64,000 nucleotides of DNA from Clostridiales bacterium (GTDB lineage Bacteria; Bacillota; Clostridia; Christensenellales; Borkfalkiaceae): positions 62,001 through 126,000 of the forward strand of contig SVIG01000004.1 in assembly GCA_015071005.1 (NCBI GenBank), in the 5' to 3' direction. Numbering within the stretch: position 1 is the stretch's first letter; every line of letters begins with the position of its first letter. Shown one piece after another: positions 44,349-53,603 of this stretch. The position numbers and the translations under genes were made by a program. The notes under the pieces were generated by a model. It saw nothing but the letters and a program-made list of their open reading frames with translations. It searched no databases and was not told the DNA's origin.

Positions 44349-45256
44349 CTGCGGTGATTTCCAATATTGCTAGAGGCTCTTTACATGATGGCGTAGGGGT
44401 GCGAACTGTGGTTTATTTTAAAGGTTGCGGCTTGCGCTGTCAGTGGTGTCATAATCCCGAAACATTTGAAAAAAAACGCGAAATCGTTTATTCTCCCGTG
44501 AAATGCATTTATTGCGGAAAATGTACGGATGCTTATCCTAGTTGTCATATTATTGAAAATGGTCAAATGCGCATTGTGAGAGAAAGGTGTACAGGGTGCG
44601 GACAGTGCGCGGAGTTTTGTCCAACGGGAGCAATTACGCTTTGTGGAGAAGAAAAAACAGTCGAAGAAGTGTTTCAAACGATTCTAAAGGATATGCATTA
44701 TTATCAATCAAGTAATGGTGGGGTAACTCTTTCGGGAGGCGAATGTTTATTACAAGCAGATTTTTGCACGGAACTGTTGAAAAAATGTAAAGATGCTGGA
44801 ATACATACCGCGATAGAGAGCGCATTATTCGTTGACTATTCCAAGGTGGAGAAGGTTATTCCCTATGTAGACTTTTTCTATGTGGATTTAAAGGTGGCAA
44901 ATACGCTAAAACATCAAAAATATACGGGGCAAGGGAACGGCTTGATATTGGATAATATCCGTCGTTTATCTCAAATGGGAAAACCGATTGTAATTCGTAT
45001 TCCCTTGATCCCTGGAGTAAATGATAGCTCGGAGGATATGCGTGCATTCGGGGAAATTATCCGTGGTTTTTCAAACGGAATAAAAGGCATTGAATTGTTG
45101 AAATACAATCCTTTGGCGTCCTCTAAATACAGTAGTATAGGGAAAGAATATTATAGCTTTGGTTTTGAACCACAAAAAAATGAAACAATGCTTTATTTGA
45201 AGGATATTTTGCAAAAGGAAATTGGCAAACAATGCCCCGTATATTTCCGCAAGTAA
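44339..45256 (+). CDS. Glycyl-radical-enzyme activating protein (radical SAM)
   Basis: A 305-residue radical-SAM activase that would install the glycine radical on the preceding enzyme. The SAM cluster motif CxxxCxxC is CGLRCQWC (about 30-37). A ferredoxin-like insert carries two further iron-sulphur sites, CIYCGKCTDAYPSC and CTGCGQCAEFCP, as in activases of dehydratase-type enzymes. GGVTLSGGECLLQ is the usual GGE segment. The start overlaps the end of the glycyl-radical gene by 10 nt, so the two are translationally coupled. Confidence 0.92.
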   Translation: MSLTAVISNIARGSLHDGVGVRTVVYFKGCGLRCQWCHNPETFEKKREIVYSPVKCIYCGKCTDAYPSCHIIENGQMRIVRERCTGCGQCAEFCPTGAITLCGEEKTVEEVFQTILKDMHYYQSSNGGVTLSGGECLLQADFCTELLKKCKDAGIHTAIESALFVDYSKVEKVIPYVDFFYVDLKVANTLKHQKYTGQGNGLILDNIRRLSQMGKPIVIRIPLIPGVNDSSEDMRAFGEIIRGFSNGIKGIELLKYNPLASSKYSSIGKEYYSFGFEPQKNETMLYLKDILQKEIGKQCPVYFRK

Positions 45257-45315
45257 GAAGAATTTTGACTGTAAATGATTAAAAGAAATTTCCGTTGGAT
45301 AAAGGGAGTAATGAG

Positions 45316-47553
45316 ATGGGAGCAAAATGGATAACGATATCTAAAAAGCCAAATTCGGAGTCGGGAACTCTGTATGTTTTTAAAAAGAAAATTTTAATTG
45401 ACAAACCTATTTTGAGTTTTCTCGTTCGAGTGAGCGCAGATACGCGCTACCAACTTTTTATCAATGGGCGCGAGTGTTCGCACGGACCTTGCCAAGGTAG
45501 CAGCTTTGTCAAATATTATGAAGAAGTGGAGTGTGGCGAGGCATTAAGACAAGGGGAAAATGAAATTTTTGTAAAAGTCTTCCATATTATTGATGACGAA
45601 CAGTATTTGACGGTTTTTCGCGGAAATAAGCCAGCATTATATTTCTATGGTGTCCTTTCTACGTCAAGCGGACAAACGCAAATTGGCTCGGATGAAAGTT
45701 TTGAAGTCTATCAAGTAAAAAATATTGCGTTCCAACGTCGCGATGTCATTATAAATTCCGTGCCGCCCTTCGAAGAAGTATACGGGGAAATATCGTGGGA
45801 GAAGTTAGAATGTAGCGAGCTCTATATCCCCGAAGAGAAGAACCATTATCATAGTTTTTGGGGCGTAAAAGAAAAATATATGCTTGAAAAACGCCCGATT
45901 CCCATGCTTAAAGCGAAAGAAAAGCAACCGCTTGTATTAGTAAAAGAATATATGGGCGAAGACGGAAAATATAATATAATTTTTGACGCCGGCAGGTTTA
46001 CCACAGCCATGCTTGCGTATAACTATTGTGCGGATGAAGGTACGGAGATCAAAATTATATATACCGAGTGTGCGATGACCTATAATAAAAATGGGGAGCT
46101 TTATAAAGGGATACGGGATAATTTGGACGGTGTTATTGATTCTACGGTATACGATTTACTAATTGCGGCGGGAACGGCGCAACATTTTGAGCCGTTTTTT
46201 TATCGCGCGTTCCGATTTATCCGTGTGGAATGTTCTAAAAAACCGAAAATATTTCAAGCATTTGCCGCGAGATACGTTTATGATTTCCTTGGTAATGCAG
46301 TGAACGGCGGGGCAGGTAGTTTTGAATGTTCCAATGAAAAATACAACCATATGTGGGAAATCAGTCAAAATACAATGGAGTGTACGGCGCACGAAATGTT
46401 TATTGACTGCGCTTTTTACGAGCAACAGCAATACATAGGTGACGGAAGGTTTGAGGCTATATTCGCGTGGAGATATTCCAACGATAGCGCGCTTACAAAG
46501 AAAATGCTTGTCGATACGGCACACTCGCAACAAGCAGACGGGCAGTTTGCGGGAAACTATCCCAATATTACCATTCAGATTCTTCACCATACTTCCCTTA
46601 TGTTTGTGCCGTTGCTGCGGGAATATCTTCGTTTTACGGGGGATACGCACTTTGTTCGTACAATGACGGGGGTAGTTGATAGAATGTTGGAATTTTTCCA
46701 TGATAATATCAACGAGCAAGGGCTTACCAATCCCATAGGCGGTTGTCGATTTATCGACTGGGTGGAATCTTGGAGTTGGGGCGTTCCCAATGTAGATGAG
46801 AATACGCCAATGACCGTGATGAACCTTATGTATGCTAAGGCTTTAAAGGACGCTGCAGAATTGTGTGAGGCGTGTGGGCGAAAAGGGCTTGCTGCGGATT
46901 ATAATGAGCGCGCTGTGAGAATGATAGAGGCAATCAATCAATATTGTTATGATGAATCGGTTGGATTGTATATGGATGCACCGAATGTTAAAGAGTATTG
47001 TGAGCACTCTACGATATGGGCAATCTTTGCGGGCGCAGTTATAGGTGATGAAGCACGTGCTTTGGTGGAAAGAACAATGACTTCCAATATTGTGGCAAAA
47101 TGCAGCTTCTCTAAAAATTACGATTTGTTGCGTGTTCTCGATATGGTTGGCTGTTATGAAGAGTATGCAGAAAATATACTCGCACAATGGGAAGTTATGA
47201 TGAATAAGCATTGCACGACTTGGTGTGAGTCGATTTCTTTTGAAAGGAGCGAGTGTCACGGCTGGTCTAGCGCGCCCGCTTATGAAATGTCGGCGATGGT
47301 GCTTGGGGTTAATCCTTTAGAAAATGGTTTTAAAAAGGTTCAAATCCGTCCTGTTCCGTTAAGCCTTACATATGCCAAAGGGCGTGTTCCCACACCGTTT
47401 GGATATATTGATGTTTCTTGGCGCAAAGAGAATGGAACTTTCTATCTTGATGTGCAAGCAAGTCAGCCAATTGATATGGAGATAATATGTCCCAACGGAA
47501 AACGAGAATCTATACTTGCGACAAATGTTAGTATTTGTGAAGAAGGAAAATAA
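45316..47553 (+). CDS. GH78 alpha-L-rhamnosidase, second copy
   Basis: A 745-residue GH78-family protein. It has an N-terminal lectin-like domain (about 20-110; FLVRVSADTRYQLFINGREC), beta-sandwich (YNIIFDAGRFTTAMLAYNYC), then the barrel with DCAFYEQQQYIGDGRFEAIF, placing the conserved acids at Asp376 and Glu380. The C-terminal beta-sandwich ends the protein. I take ATG 45316, preceded by AAAGGGAG, over the TTG at 45295. No signal peptide. The catalytic segment differs from the first GH78, and the group has members described only as bacterial alpha-L-rhamnosidase-like, so exact specificity is open. Confidence 0.8.
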   Translation: MGAKWITISKKPNSESGTLYVFKKKILIDKPILSFLVRVSADTRYQLFINGRECSHGPCQGSSFVKYYEEVECGEALRQGENEIFVKVFHIIDDEQYLTVFRGNKPALYFYGVLSTSSGQTQIGSDESFEVYQVKNIAFQRRDVIINSVPPFEEVYGEISWEKLECSELYIPEEKNHYHSFWGVKEKYMLEKRPIPMLKAKEKQPLVLVKEYMGEDGKYNIIFDAGRFTTAMLAYNYCADEGTEIKIIYTECAMTYNKNGELYKGIRDNLDGVIDSTVYDLLIAAGTAQHFEPFFYRAFRFIRVECSKKPKIFQAFAARYVYDFLGNAVNGGAGSFECSNEKYNHMWEISQNTMECTAHEMFIDCAFYEQQQYIGDGRFEAIFAWRYSNDSALTKKMLVDTAHSQQADGQFAGNYPNITIQILHHTSLMFVPLLREYLRFTGDTHFVRTMTGVVDRMLEFFHDNINEQGLTNPIGGCRFIDWVESWSWGVPNVDENTPMTVMNLMYAKALKDAAELCEACGRKGLAADYNERAVRMIEAINQYCYDESVGLYMDAPNVKEYCEHSTIWAIFAGAVIGDEARALVERTMTSNIVAKCSFSKNYDLLRVLDMVGCYEEYAENILAQWEVMMNKHCTTWCESISFERSECHGWSSAPAYEMSAMVLGVNPLENGFKKVQIRPVPLSLTYAKGRVPTPFGYIDVSWRKENGTFYLDVQASQPIDMEIICPNGKRESILATNVSICEEGK

Positions 47554-47555
47554 TT

Positions 47556-48665
47556 ATGAATTATTCGGCACTCGAAGAGCATATTGAAAATATTAGAAAG
47601 GAAGTAGGCGTTCCTTATCTTGATGTGGTGTGTTATAAGGAACATAAAGAGATATTCCGTTATCTCTCGGGGGAAAGCACCACAGGGAAAGAACAACTGT
47701 ATATGTATTCTTGCGGAAAGCCTATTACAGTCGCTTCTGCATTAAGATTGGTGGAAATTGGGAAATTATCACTGGAAGACAAAGTTTGTTTCTATCTCCC
47801 AGAGATAAAAAACGCATTTATTATTAACAACAATGGCGAAAAAGAGTATGTCGGGGAAACAATGACGGTACGTCATCTTTTTACTATGACGGCAGGGTTT
47901 ACCCATGATATTTATAAACCGCCCGTTTTGCAACTTATAAAAGAGAGTCAAGGTAAGGCAACCCTTCGGGATTTTATCCCGAAATTTATAGAAACGCCTC
48001 TTGCGTTTGCGCCAGGTGAAAAATATATGTATGGTATCAACCATGACATTTTGGCGGCTGTTATTGAAGTGGTTACGGGAAAGAAATTCTCCGAGTATGT
48101 TAAGGAGGAGATTTTTGACCCCTTGCGAATGAAATTCTCCCGTTTTGATAATGGGGAAGAAAATATGGCAGATGTTTATTGGGCGGATGAAAATGGCGGT
48201 GTACGTCGTATTGTGGAAGATAAATTTTTAATTCTTACGCCCGCCTATGAAAGCGGCGGGGCAGGATTGGCTTCTACGGTGGAAGATTATATTCGTTTTG
48301 CCGATGCTTTGGCGTGTGGCGGTATTGCCGCAAACGGCTATCAAGTCTTAAGTAAAGAAATGCTGCAACAACTTACATCCGAGCAGTTAAAAGATATTTC
48401 CATTAGCAATAATTTTGCTTGCGTACAAGGCGGAGATTACGGTTATGGTTTGGGTGTTCGCATAAGACAAAAGCCAACCGATTGGGGCTTAAATAGAGGC
48501 GAATTTGGTTGGGATGGTGCAGCTGGCTCGTACGTTATGATGGATCCAGAAAACAAGGTGTCTATTTTTATCGGTTTGCATTTGCGAAATTGGCCCGTCG
48601 CTTTTATGGGGAAACATTTGCAAATCGTTGAAAAAATGTACAAAGTATTGAGACTATCCCAGTAA
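47556..48665 (+). CDS. Serine hydrolase of the beta-lactamase/esterase (family S12) fold
   Basis: A 369-residue protein with the S12 fold. The SxxK nucleophile motif is Ser-Cys-Gly-Lys (YMYSCGKPITVASAL, about 50-64). A YxxN-like segment follows (KYMYGINHDILAAVIEVVTG, about 152-171). LASTVEDYIRFADALACGG and the terminal region GEFGWDGAAGSYVMMDPENK are typical of the class C / EstB-like group. No signal peptide, which argues against a penicillin-binding role and for a cytoplasmic esterase removing acyl groups from sugars. It begins 2 bases after the GH78 stop. Confidence 0.75.
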   Translation: MNYSALEEHIENIRKEVGVPYLDVVCYKEHKEIFRYLSGESTTGKEQLYMYSCGKPITVASALRLVEIGKLSLEDKVCFYLPEIKNAFIINNNGEKEYVGETMTVRHLFTMTAGFTHDIYKPPVLQLIKESQGKATLRDFIPKFIETPLAFAPGEKYMYGINHDILAAVIEVVTGKKFSEYVKEEIFDPLRMKFSRFDNGEENMADVYWADENGGVRRIVEDKFLILTPAYESGGAGLASTVEDYIRFADALACGGIAANGYQVLSKEMLQQLTSEQLKDISISNNFACVQGGDYGYGLGVRIRQKPTDWGLNRGEFGWDGAAGSYVMMDPENKVSIFIGLHLRNWPVAFMGKHLQIVEKMYKVLRLSQ

Positions 48666-48680
48666 AAATAGGAGCTGATA

Positions 48681-49400
48681 ATGAAAATTATTAAAAAAAT
48701 AAAAGAAAAGTCGTGGGATATTTATGGAGCGAAGCCTGTAACAATCGCTTTTATTGGGGATAGCGTTACGCAAGGCTGTTTTGAGTGTTATTTTGACGAA
48801 AAAGCCGTACAAACGGTTTTTGATGTGAAAAGTAGTTATCCTACGAGAGTAAAAGAAATCCTTAATCTGCTTTACCCATCAGCACAAATCAATATTGTTA
48901 ATAGCGGTATTAGCGGCGATAATGCAGTTAATGGAAATTTGCGCTTTGAACGAGATATCACGCCGTTTAACCCAGATTTAGTCGTGGTTAGTTTTGGGTT
49001 AAACGATTCTTGCGGTGGCCGAGAAAACATTTCTAAATATACGCAATCCTTAAAATCGATATTTGAAAAAGTAAAGGCGTTAAACGCAGAATGTATTTTT
49101 GTTTTTCAAAATATGTTGAATACAAAGGTAAGTTGTCATTTGCACGATATACGTGAGCAAGATTTGGGGAGAACATTTGCGGAAATACAAAATCGAGGCG
49201 ACGTGGAGTTTTTTTGCGAAAAGGCTAAAGGAGTAACCCAAGATAGCGGCGTTGCTTTTGTGGATATGTATGCAGTATGGAAAAGAATGCACGAAAACGG
49301 AGTCGATACGACGGAGCTTTTGTCTAATAGATATAATCATCCAATTAGAGAATTTCATTATTATATCGCAATAAAAATTATTGAAAAAATGTTTGAGTAG
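48681..49400 (+). CDS. SGNH/GDSL hydrolase, probable carbohydrate acetylesterase
   Basis: A 239-residue SGNH hydrolase. Block I is AFIGDSVTQGCF (Ser near residue 32), block II SGISGDN, block III FGLNDS, and block V is probably YNHPIREFHYYIA with the catalytic Asp/His replaced or shifted (Asn-His). Rhamnogalacturonan acetylesterases and related enzymes share this layout. No signal peptide. AGGAGC lies before the ATG. It is the third putative esterase of the locus, implying a heavily acylated glycan. Confidence 0.78.
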   Translation: MKIIKKIKEKSWDIYGAKPVTIAFIGDSVTQGCFECYFDEKAVQTVFDVKSSYPTRVKEILNLLYPSAQINIVNSGISGDNAVNGNLRFERDITPFNPDLVVVSFGLNDSCGGRENISKYTQSLKSIFEKVKALNAECIFVFQNMLNTKVSCHLHDIREQDLGRTFAEIQNRGDVEFFCEKAKGVTQDSGVAFVDMYAVWKRMHENGVDTTELLSNRYNHPIREFHYYIAIKIIEKMFE

Positions 49401-49611
49401 GAATGCCCAAGAAGAATAGATGTGGTAGCGAACATGCATACTTTAATGGTATTTGTAAGGATATTCATGTATGGAATTGCAAAGTAAAAACCGTTGTAAC
49501 GCAGTTAAACTCGTTGCGAAAACAAACGGTGGATTTGAGGTTGGCCAGTGGGGTAAAAACATGCAATGCGGATGTGACTGAAAAGACGCAGGCTTAGCAA
49601 GGAGTAAAAAT
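49401..49611 (+). other. Intergenic stretch with no convincing gene
   Basis: This 211-base gap contains an open frame of 64 codons from ATG 49403 but no ribosome site and no recognisable sequence. It may be the remnant of a lost gene. The AAGGAG before uxuA lies at its end. Confidence 0.4.
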
Positions 49612-50697
49612 ATGCAAATGACGTTTAGATGGTACGGCGAGGGAAACGACCGTATCAAATTGTCCGACATTAAGCAAATTCCAGGTGTAAAGGGCATCGT
49701 TTGGGCTTTGCATGATAAAATGCCTGGCGAAATCTGGGCAGAAAGCGAAATCGCGGAAGTAAAAAGACAGTGCGACGAATACGGCTTTAATATCGACGTG
49801 GTAGAATCGGTGAACGTGCATGACGATATCAAAATCGGTTTGCCTACAAGAGATAAATATATCGAAAATTATAAGCAAACCATTCGCAATTTATCCAAGT
49901 ATGGCGTAAAGGTGATTTGTTATAATTTCATGCCCATTTTCGACTGGACAAGAAGCAATCTTTTCCACGAAGTAGGGGACGGTTCAACGGCGCTTTTCTA
50001 TGAAAAGAATATGATTCAAGACGATTATAACGCCATGGCGAAGTATATCTTGGATTTCACGGAAAAGTATAATATGACGTTCCCTGGGTGGGAACCTGAA
50101 CGCATGGCGAAGCTGGACGAATTGTTCAAGGCATACGCGCCCGTGACAAAAGAAAAGCTTTGGGAAAATCTCAAATATTTCTTAGAAGCGATTATGCCTA
50201 CTTGTAGAGAGTGCGATATCAAAATGGCAATCCACATGGACGATCCGCCTTGGGATATTTTCGGTTTGCCCCGACTTCTCGTGGATGAGCCGAGTATTGA
50301 TAGATTCTTAAAAATGGTAGACGATGAATATAATTGTTTGACGCTTTGTTCAGGGAGCTTGAATGCTAACCCTAACAATAACGTGGCGGAAATCGTAAGA
50401 AAGCATTGTGATAGAATAGCGTTTGCGCATATTCGTAACGTAAAGCATTTCCCTAACGGAGATTTTTCCGAAGTAAGCCATCGCGACTGTGATGGGGATA
50501 CGGGGATTCTTGATATACTCAAGGCATACCACGATTGTGGGTTTGAGGGATACATTCGTCCCGACCATGGTAGGCACTTATGGGATGAAGGCCCTGGGAA
50601 AGTGCGTCCTGGATACGGGCTTTACGACCGTGCTTTGGGTATAATGTATATGCTTGGTGTATGGGATATGCTGGATAAATTAAAAGCGGAAAAGTAA
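49612..50697 (+). CDS. uxuA: Mannonate dehydratase
   Basis: A 361-residue UxuA that dehydrates D-mannonate to KDG, the same intermediate made by KduI/KduD. The family start MTFRWYGEGNDRIKLSDIKQ and the segment IPGVKGIVWALHDKMPGEIW are clear. Metal-ligand regions include MAIHMDDPPWDIFGLPR, LCSGSLNANP, RIAFAHIRNV and YIRPDHGRHLWDE. Length is typical of Gram-positive members. AAGGAG precedes the ATG, and the oxidoreductase for the preceding step follows 12 bases later. Together they channel glucuronate-derived fructuronate to KDG. Confidence 0.93.
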   Translation: MQMTFRWYGEGNDRIKLSDIKQIPGVKGIVWALHDKMPGEIWAESEIAEVKRQCDEYGFNIDVVESVNVHDDIKIGLPTRDKYIENYKQTIRNLSKYGVKVICYNFMPIFDWTRSNLFHEVGDGSTALFYEKNMIQDDYNAMAKYILDFTEKYNMTFPGWEPERMAKLDELFKAYAPVTKEKLWENLKYFLEAIMPTCRECDIKMAIHMDDPPWDIFGLPRLLVDEPSIDRFLKMVDDEYNCLTLCSGSLNANPNNNVAEIVRKHCDRIAFAHIRNVKHFPNGDFSEVSHRDCDGDTGILDILKAYHDCGFEGYIRPDHGRHLWDEGPGKVRPGYGLYDRALGIMYMLGVWDMLDKLKAEK

Positions 50698-50709
50698 GGA
50701 GTGAAATAA

Positions 50710-51561
50710 ATGGAACAAAACGTATTGAATACCGATTTGAGCGGGAAAGTAGTGGTTGTTACGGGCGCAGGCGGTGTGCTTTGCAGTTATTTTGCAAAGG
50801 TGGTTGCGCGTGCAGGCGCAAAGGTGGCGTTGCTCGACTTAAACGAAGAAGCGGCGCAAAAGTACGCAGAAGAAATCGTGGTGGAAGGCGGCGTTGCAAA
50901 AGCGTATAAGTGCAACGTTTTAGAAAAGGAAACCTGCTACGCAGTTGCAGACGCGGTTGCGGCAGATTTTGGTCCTTGCGATATTCTCATCAACGGCGCA
51001 GGCGGCAATAATCCTAGGGCTACGACGGATAAAGAATATTTTGAAATCGGTGACATCGACGCGGATACGAAATCCTTCTTTGATTTGGATGCGAACGGCG
51101 TGGGCTTTGTATTCAATTTGAACTTCCTCGGCACACTCATTCCTACACAAGCGTTTGCACGCCAAATGGTGGGAAGAAAAGGGTGTAATATTTTGAATAT
51201 TTCCTCAATGAACGCGTACACGCCCCTTACAAAAATCCCTGCATACAGCGGGGCAAAGGCGGCAATTTCCAACTTTACGCAATGGCTTGCAGTGCATTTC
51301 TCGAAGGTGGGTATTCGTGTAAATGCCATTGCTCCTGGGTTCTTCTCAACTCAGCAGAACGCTAAATTGTTGTGGAATGACGATGGTACGCCTACGGCAA
51401 GAACGGGCAAAATCTTGGCGGCTACTCCCATGGGTAGATTCGGCGAAACGGAAGAACTCGAAGGCGGTTTGTTGTTCCTTATCAACAACGAAGCGGCTGG
51501 CTTTGTTACGGGCGTGGTGCTTCCCATTGACGGCGGATTCTCGGCGTATAGAGGCGTTTAA
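50710..51561 (+). CDS. SDR-type D-mannonate/fructuronate oxidoreductase
   Basis: A 283-residue short-chain dehydrogenase. The nucleotide site is VVVTGAGGVLCSYFAKVVAR (Gly-rich, 15-34), NGAGG near 97, catalytic Ser in NISSMNAY and YSGAK (about 180-184). Its place right after uxuA and the inserted loop DKEYFEIGDIDADTKSFFDL identify the SDR family that replaces UxuB in Gram-positive bacteria, reducing fructuronate to mannonate. No UxaC (uronate isomerase) is seen in the window. Confidence 0.85.
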   Translation: MEQNVLNTDLSGKVVVVTGAGGVLCSYFAKVVARAGAKVALLDLNEEAAQKYAEEIVVEGGVAKAYKCNVLEKETCYAVADAVAADFGPCDILINGAGGNNPRATTDKEYFEIGDIDADTKSFFDLDANGVGFVFNLNFLGTLIPTQAFARQMVGRKGCNILNISSMNAYTPLTKIPAYSGAKAAISNFTQWLAVHFSKVGIRVNAIAPGFFSTQQNAKLLWNDDGTPTARTGKILAATPMGRFGETEELEGGLLFLINNEAAGFVTGVVLPIDGGFSAYRGV

Positions 51562-51608
51562 TATTTAAGAAACAAAAGCAATACTTGTTGATAAGGAGAA
51601 AAATATAT

Positions 51609-51656
51609 TTGCGGTGGAAGAAAGACCGCGTAGAGCTGCTTGTAAAAAGCAGCAAT
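51609..51656 (+). repeat. 48-bp double-hairpin repeat, copy A
   Basis: Forty-eight bases identical to 55439-55486. Two hairpins lie side by side: GCGGT-ggaagaaag-ACCGC and GCTGCTT-gtaaa-AAGCAGC. No T-run follows, so it is not a standard terminator. An orphan AAGGAG stands about 14 bases upstream. In this copy the repeat abuts the remains of a GH28-like gene. Confidence 0.8.
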
Positions 51657-51918
51657 AATTGCGGTTTGACGGAAAGTCTTTTGGGAAATATCACGCTTAG
51701 AAATGTGCATTTAAAGCTTGACGGCGGCGTAAGGGAATATAAACGTGAAGTGCCTGAAGAGGCACAGGACTATCCTGAAGTTTTTGTGTATGGACGAATA
51801 TTGCATGCGAATATATTTTAGACATATTAATGGATTGACTCTTGATAATGTAACGGTACAAACATGCCGCGGTGATGTAAGAGAAGATTGTGTCTTTGAT
51901 GAGGTTATTCAAAAATAA
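51657..51918 (+). pseudogene. C-terminal remnant of a GH28-like beta-helix gene
   Basis: From just after the repeat, one frame reads GLTESLLGNITLRNVHLKLD and continues to FVYGRILHA. After a frameshift near 51818 the match resumes as YFRHINGLTLDNVTVQTCRG up to TAA 51916-51918. This is the usual end of GH28 proteins (a variant of 'YGxYxRHxxGLTLxNV'). The N-terminal ~80% is missing. The remnant shows that the locus once held a further GH28 gene here. Confidence 0.65.
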
Positions 51919-51936
51919 ACAGACGAGGAAAAACAT

Positions 51937-52641
51937 ATGAGAGTATTAGCAATCGGCGCGCATCCCGATGATATTGAAATTGCGTGCAGCGGAACACTCG
52001 CAAAATGCGTAAAACGCGGGGACACAGTAATTGTGTGCCATGTTTCGAGTGGTAATTTGGGACACGTAGTCATTCCACCTGATGAACTTCGCGTGATTCG
52101 CGCAAATGAAGCGAAAAAGGCGGGCGCAATGGCAGGGATAGAAGTTATTTGCGCAGGCTTTGACGATTTGGAAATCTATGATAATAACAAAGATGCGAGG
52201 GATAAACTCGTGGATATTATCAAGTATGCGAATCCCGATTTTATCATCACGCACAACCCCGACGATTATATGCCCGACCATACGGCGGTGGCGCGTTTGG
52301 TGTTTGATGCGAGCTTTACGGCGACCTTACCCAACTATGAAAGCAAGTACAAAGAACCTGCAAAGCTTGTTCCGATTTACTATATGGACACGCTTGCAGG
52401 CGTGAACTTTAACCCTACGGAATACGTAGACATTTCCGACGAAATTGATTTGAAATTACAAATGTTGGAATGCCACGAAAGCCAAGTGGTATGGATGCGA
52501 GATCATGATGGAATTGATTTCCCCGATATGGTGAAAACCTGTTCAAGATATAGAGGTTATCAATGCGGCGCGGAATACGCCGAAGGCTTTAGACAATGCC
52601 AAGTCTATTTAAAAGGCACAACAAAAAGATTATTACCATAA
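51937..52641 (+). CDS. PIG-L (LmbE-like) deacetylase
   Basis: A 234-residue zinc-dependent deacetylase. The [12 protein letters not shown] motif (8-19) gives the first zinc ligands, and [16 protein letters not shown] (about 105-120) the histidine. Family members remove N-acetyl groups from amino sugars or their derivatives. It starts a four-gene set with a NagB-like protein, a PfkB kinase and a class II aldolase, which together resemble a hexosamine breakdown route. No signal peptide; GAGGAAAA precedes the ATG. Confidence 0.88.
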   Translation: MRVLAIGAHPDDIEIACSGTLAKCVKRGDTVIVCHVSSGNLGHVVIPPDELRVIRANEAKKAGAMAGIEVICAGFDDLEIYDNNKDARDKLVDIIKYANPDFIITHNPDDYMPDHTAVARLVFDASFTATLPNYESKYKEPAKLVPIYYMDTLAGVNFNPTEYVDISDEIDLKLQMLECHESQVVWMRDHDGIDFPDMVKTCSRYRGYQCGAEYAEGFRQCQVYLKGTTKRLLP

Positions 52642-52654
52642 AGGAGAAAGAAAA

Positions 52655-53602
52655 ATGAATTTTAATTCGACGGTAAAAGGCAGTGCATTAGAAGGTTTTT
52701 ATCCCGCAGGTTGGGATTTCGATAAAATTGACGCGTGTGTTGACGCGCCTGAAAAAATTACGGAAAGCCAAGCGCATTGGAATGCAGGTTTCACGCCCGT
52801 GCAATGTGAAAGTCTTGGCGAATTTGAAACGTACATGGGACATGAAATTGCCATGCAAATCAAGCTTGCAAAAGACAGAAAGGAAAAGATTGCGTTTATT
52901 CTTCCCGTAGGTCCTATGGGTATGTATAAATGGGTGGTATATTTCCTTAAAGAATGGAAAGTTTCCTGTGAACACGTTTATACATTTAATATGGACGAAT
53001 GGGCGGACAGTGAGGGGAACACGCTTGCTCCCGATAATTCGGGCGCGTTCCAATACGCAATGGAACAAGCGCTTTTCACCCCCCTTGGCGAATTGACTGT
53101 ACCTAAAACGCAACGAAATTTTGCAACTAAAGAAAACCTGCCTACTTATCCCGAAAAGATTGCCGCTTTAAAGGCGGAAGGCGCAAAGCTTGTGCTTGTT
53201 TACGGTATCGGCAGAATGTGTCATATCGCATTTTGGGAACCCACGTTTGCGGCGGATTATGCTACGGCAGAAGAATGGGAAAAAGCTCCTTATAGAATTG
53301 CGGCGAAAATTCATCCCTTGACGGTGGAACAAAACGCATTGACGAGCTTTAAATCAAGAACGACGCTTGTGCCTTGTAGAGCAAACACGATAGGACCTGG
53401 CTTATTCTTGCAGGCAGATTATGCCATCGGCGGTGCAGACGGTACGCTTGGGCGCGGTATGCAATGGCAAGGTATGTCTTTGTGGATGACTTTGCGCTAT
53501 GGCAAAACGCCTTGGATTACTTCGTCCTACATTCCTACCCTTGCAGGTAGATTGTTCTTCTTGAAAGAGCTTGCAGGTCCACTTGTTGCGGAATGTAACT
53601 AA
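52655..53602 (+). CDS. NagB-like (glucosamine-6-phosphate deaminase-related) protein with altered active site
   Basis: A 315-residue protein of the NagB/RpiA-like sugar isomerase fold, longer than NagB (266). The substrate loop is FNMDEWAD (Asp114, equivalent to NagB Asp72). The motif that reads GxDGHIAFNEP in NagB is here [13 protein letters not shown] (184-196). The histidine (190) and glutamate (195) are kept, but the aspartate equivalent to Asp141 is Met188. So ring-opening/deamination by the NagB mechanism is doubtful, and a different isomerisation or deamination is likely. AAAGGAG precedes the ATG. It follows a deacetylase by 13 bases and precedes a kinase by one base. Confidence 0.8.
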   Translation: MNFNSTVKGSALEGFYPAGWDFDKIDACVDAPEKITESQAHWNAGFTPVQCESLGEFETYMGHEIAMQIKLAKDRKEKIAFILPVGPMGMYKWVVYFLKEWKVSCEHVYTFNMDEWADSEGNTLAPDNSGAFQYAMEQALFTPLGELTVPKTQRNFATKENLPTYPEKIAALKAEGAKLVLVYGIGRMCHIAFWEPTFAADYATAEEWEKAPYRIAAKIHPLTVEQNALTSFKSRTTLVPCRANTIGPGLFLQADYAIGGADGTLGRGMQWQGMSLWMTLRYGKTPWITSSYIPTLAGRLFFLKELAGPLVAECN

Positions 53603-53603
53603 T

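Noticed and set aside
49403-49597. 64-residue gene between the SGNH hydrolase and uxuA
   Set aside because: No ribosome site, no recognisable sequence and it overlaps nothing conserved; recorded only as a gap.
51609-51656. Rho-independent terminator or group II intron domain
   Set aside because: The hairpins have no T-run, and the sequence does not show the group II domain V pattern; kept as an unexplained repeat.
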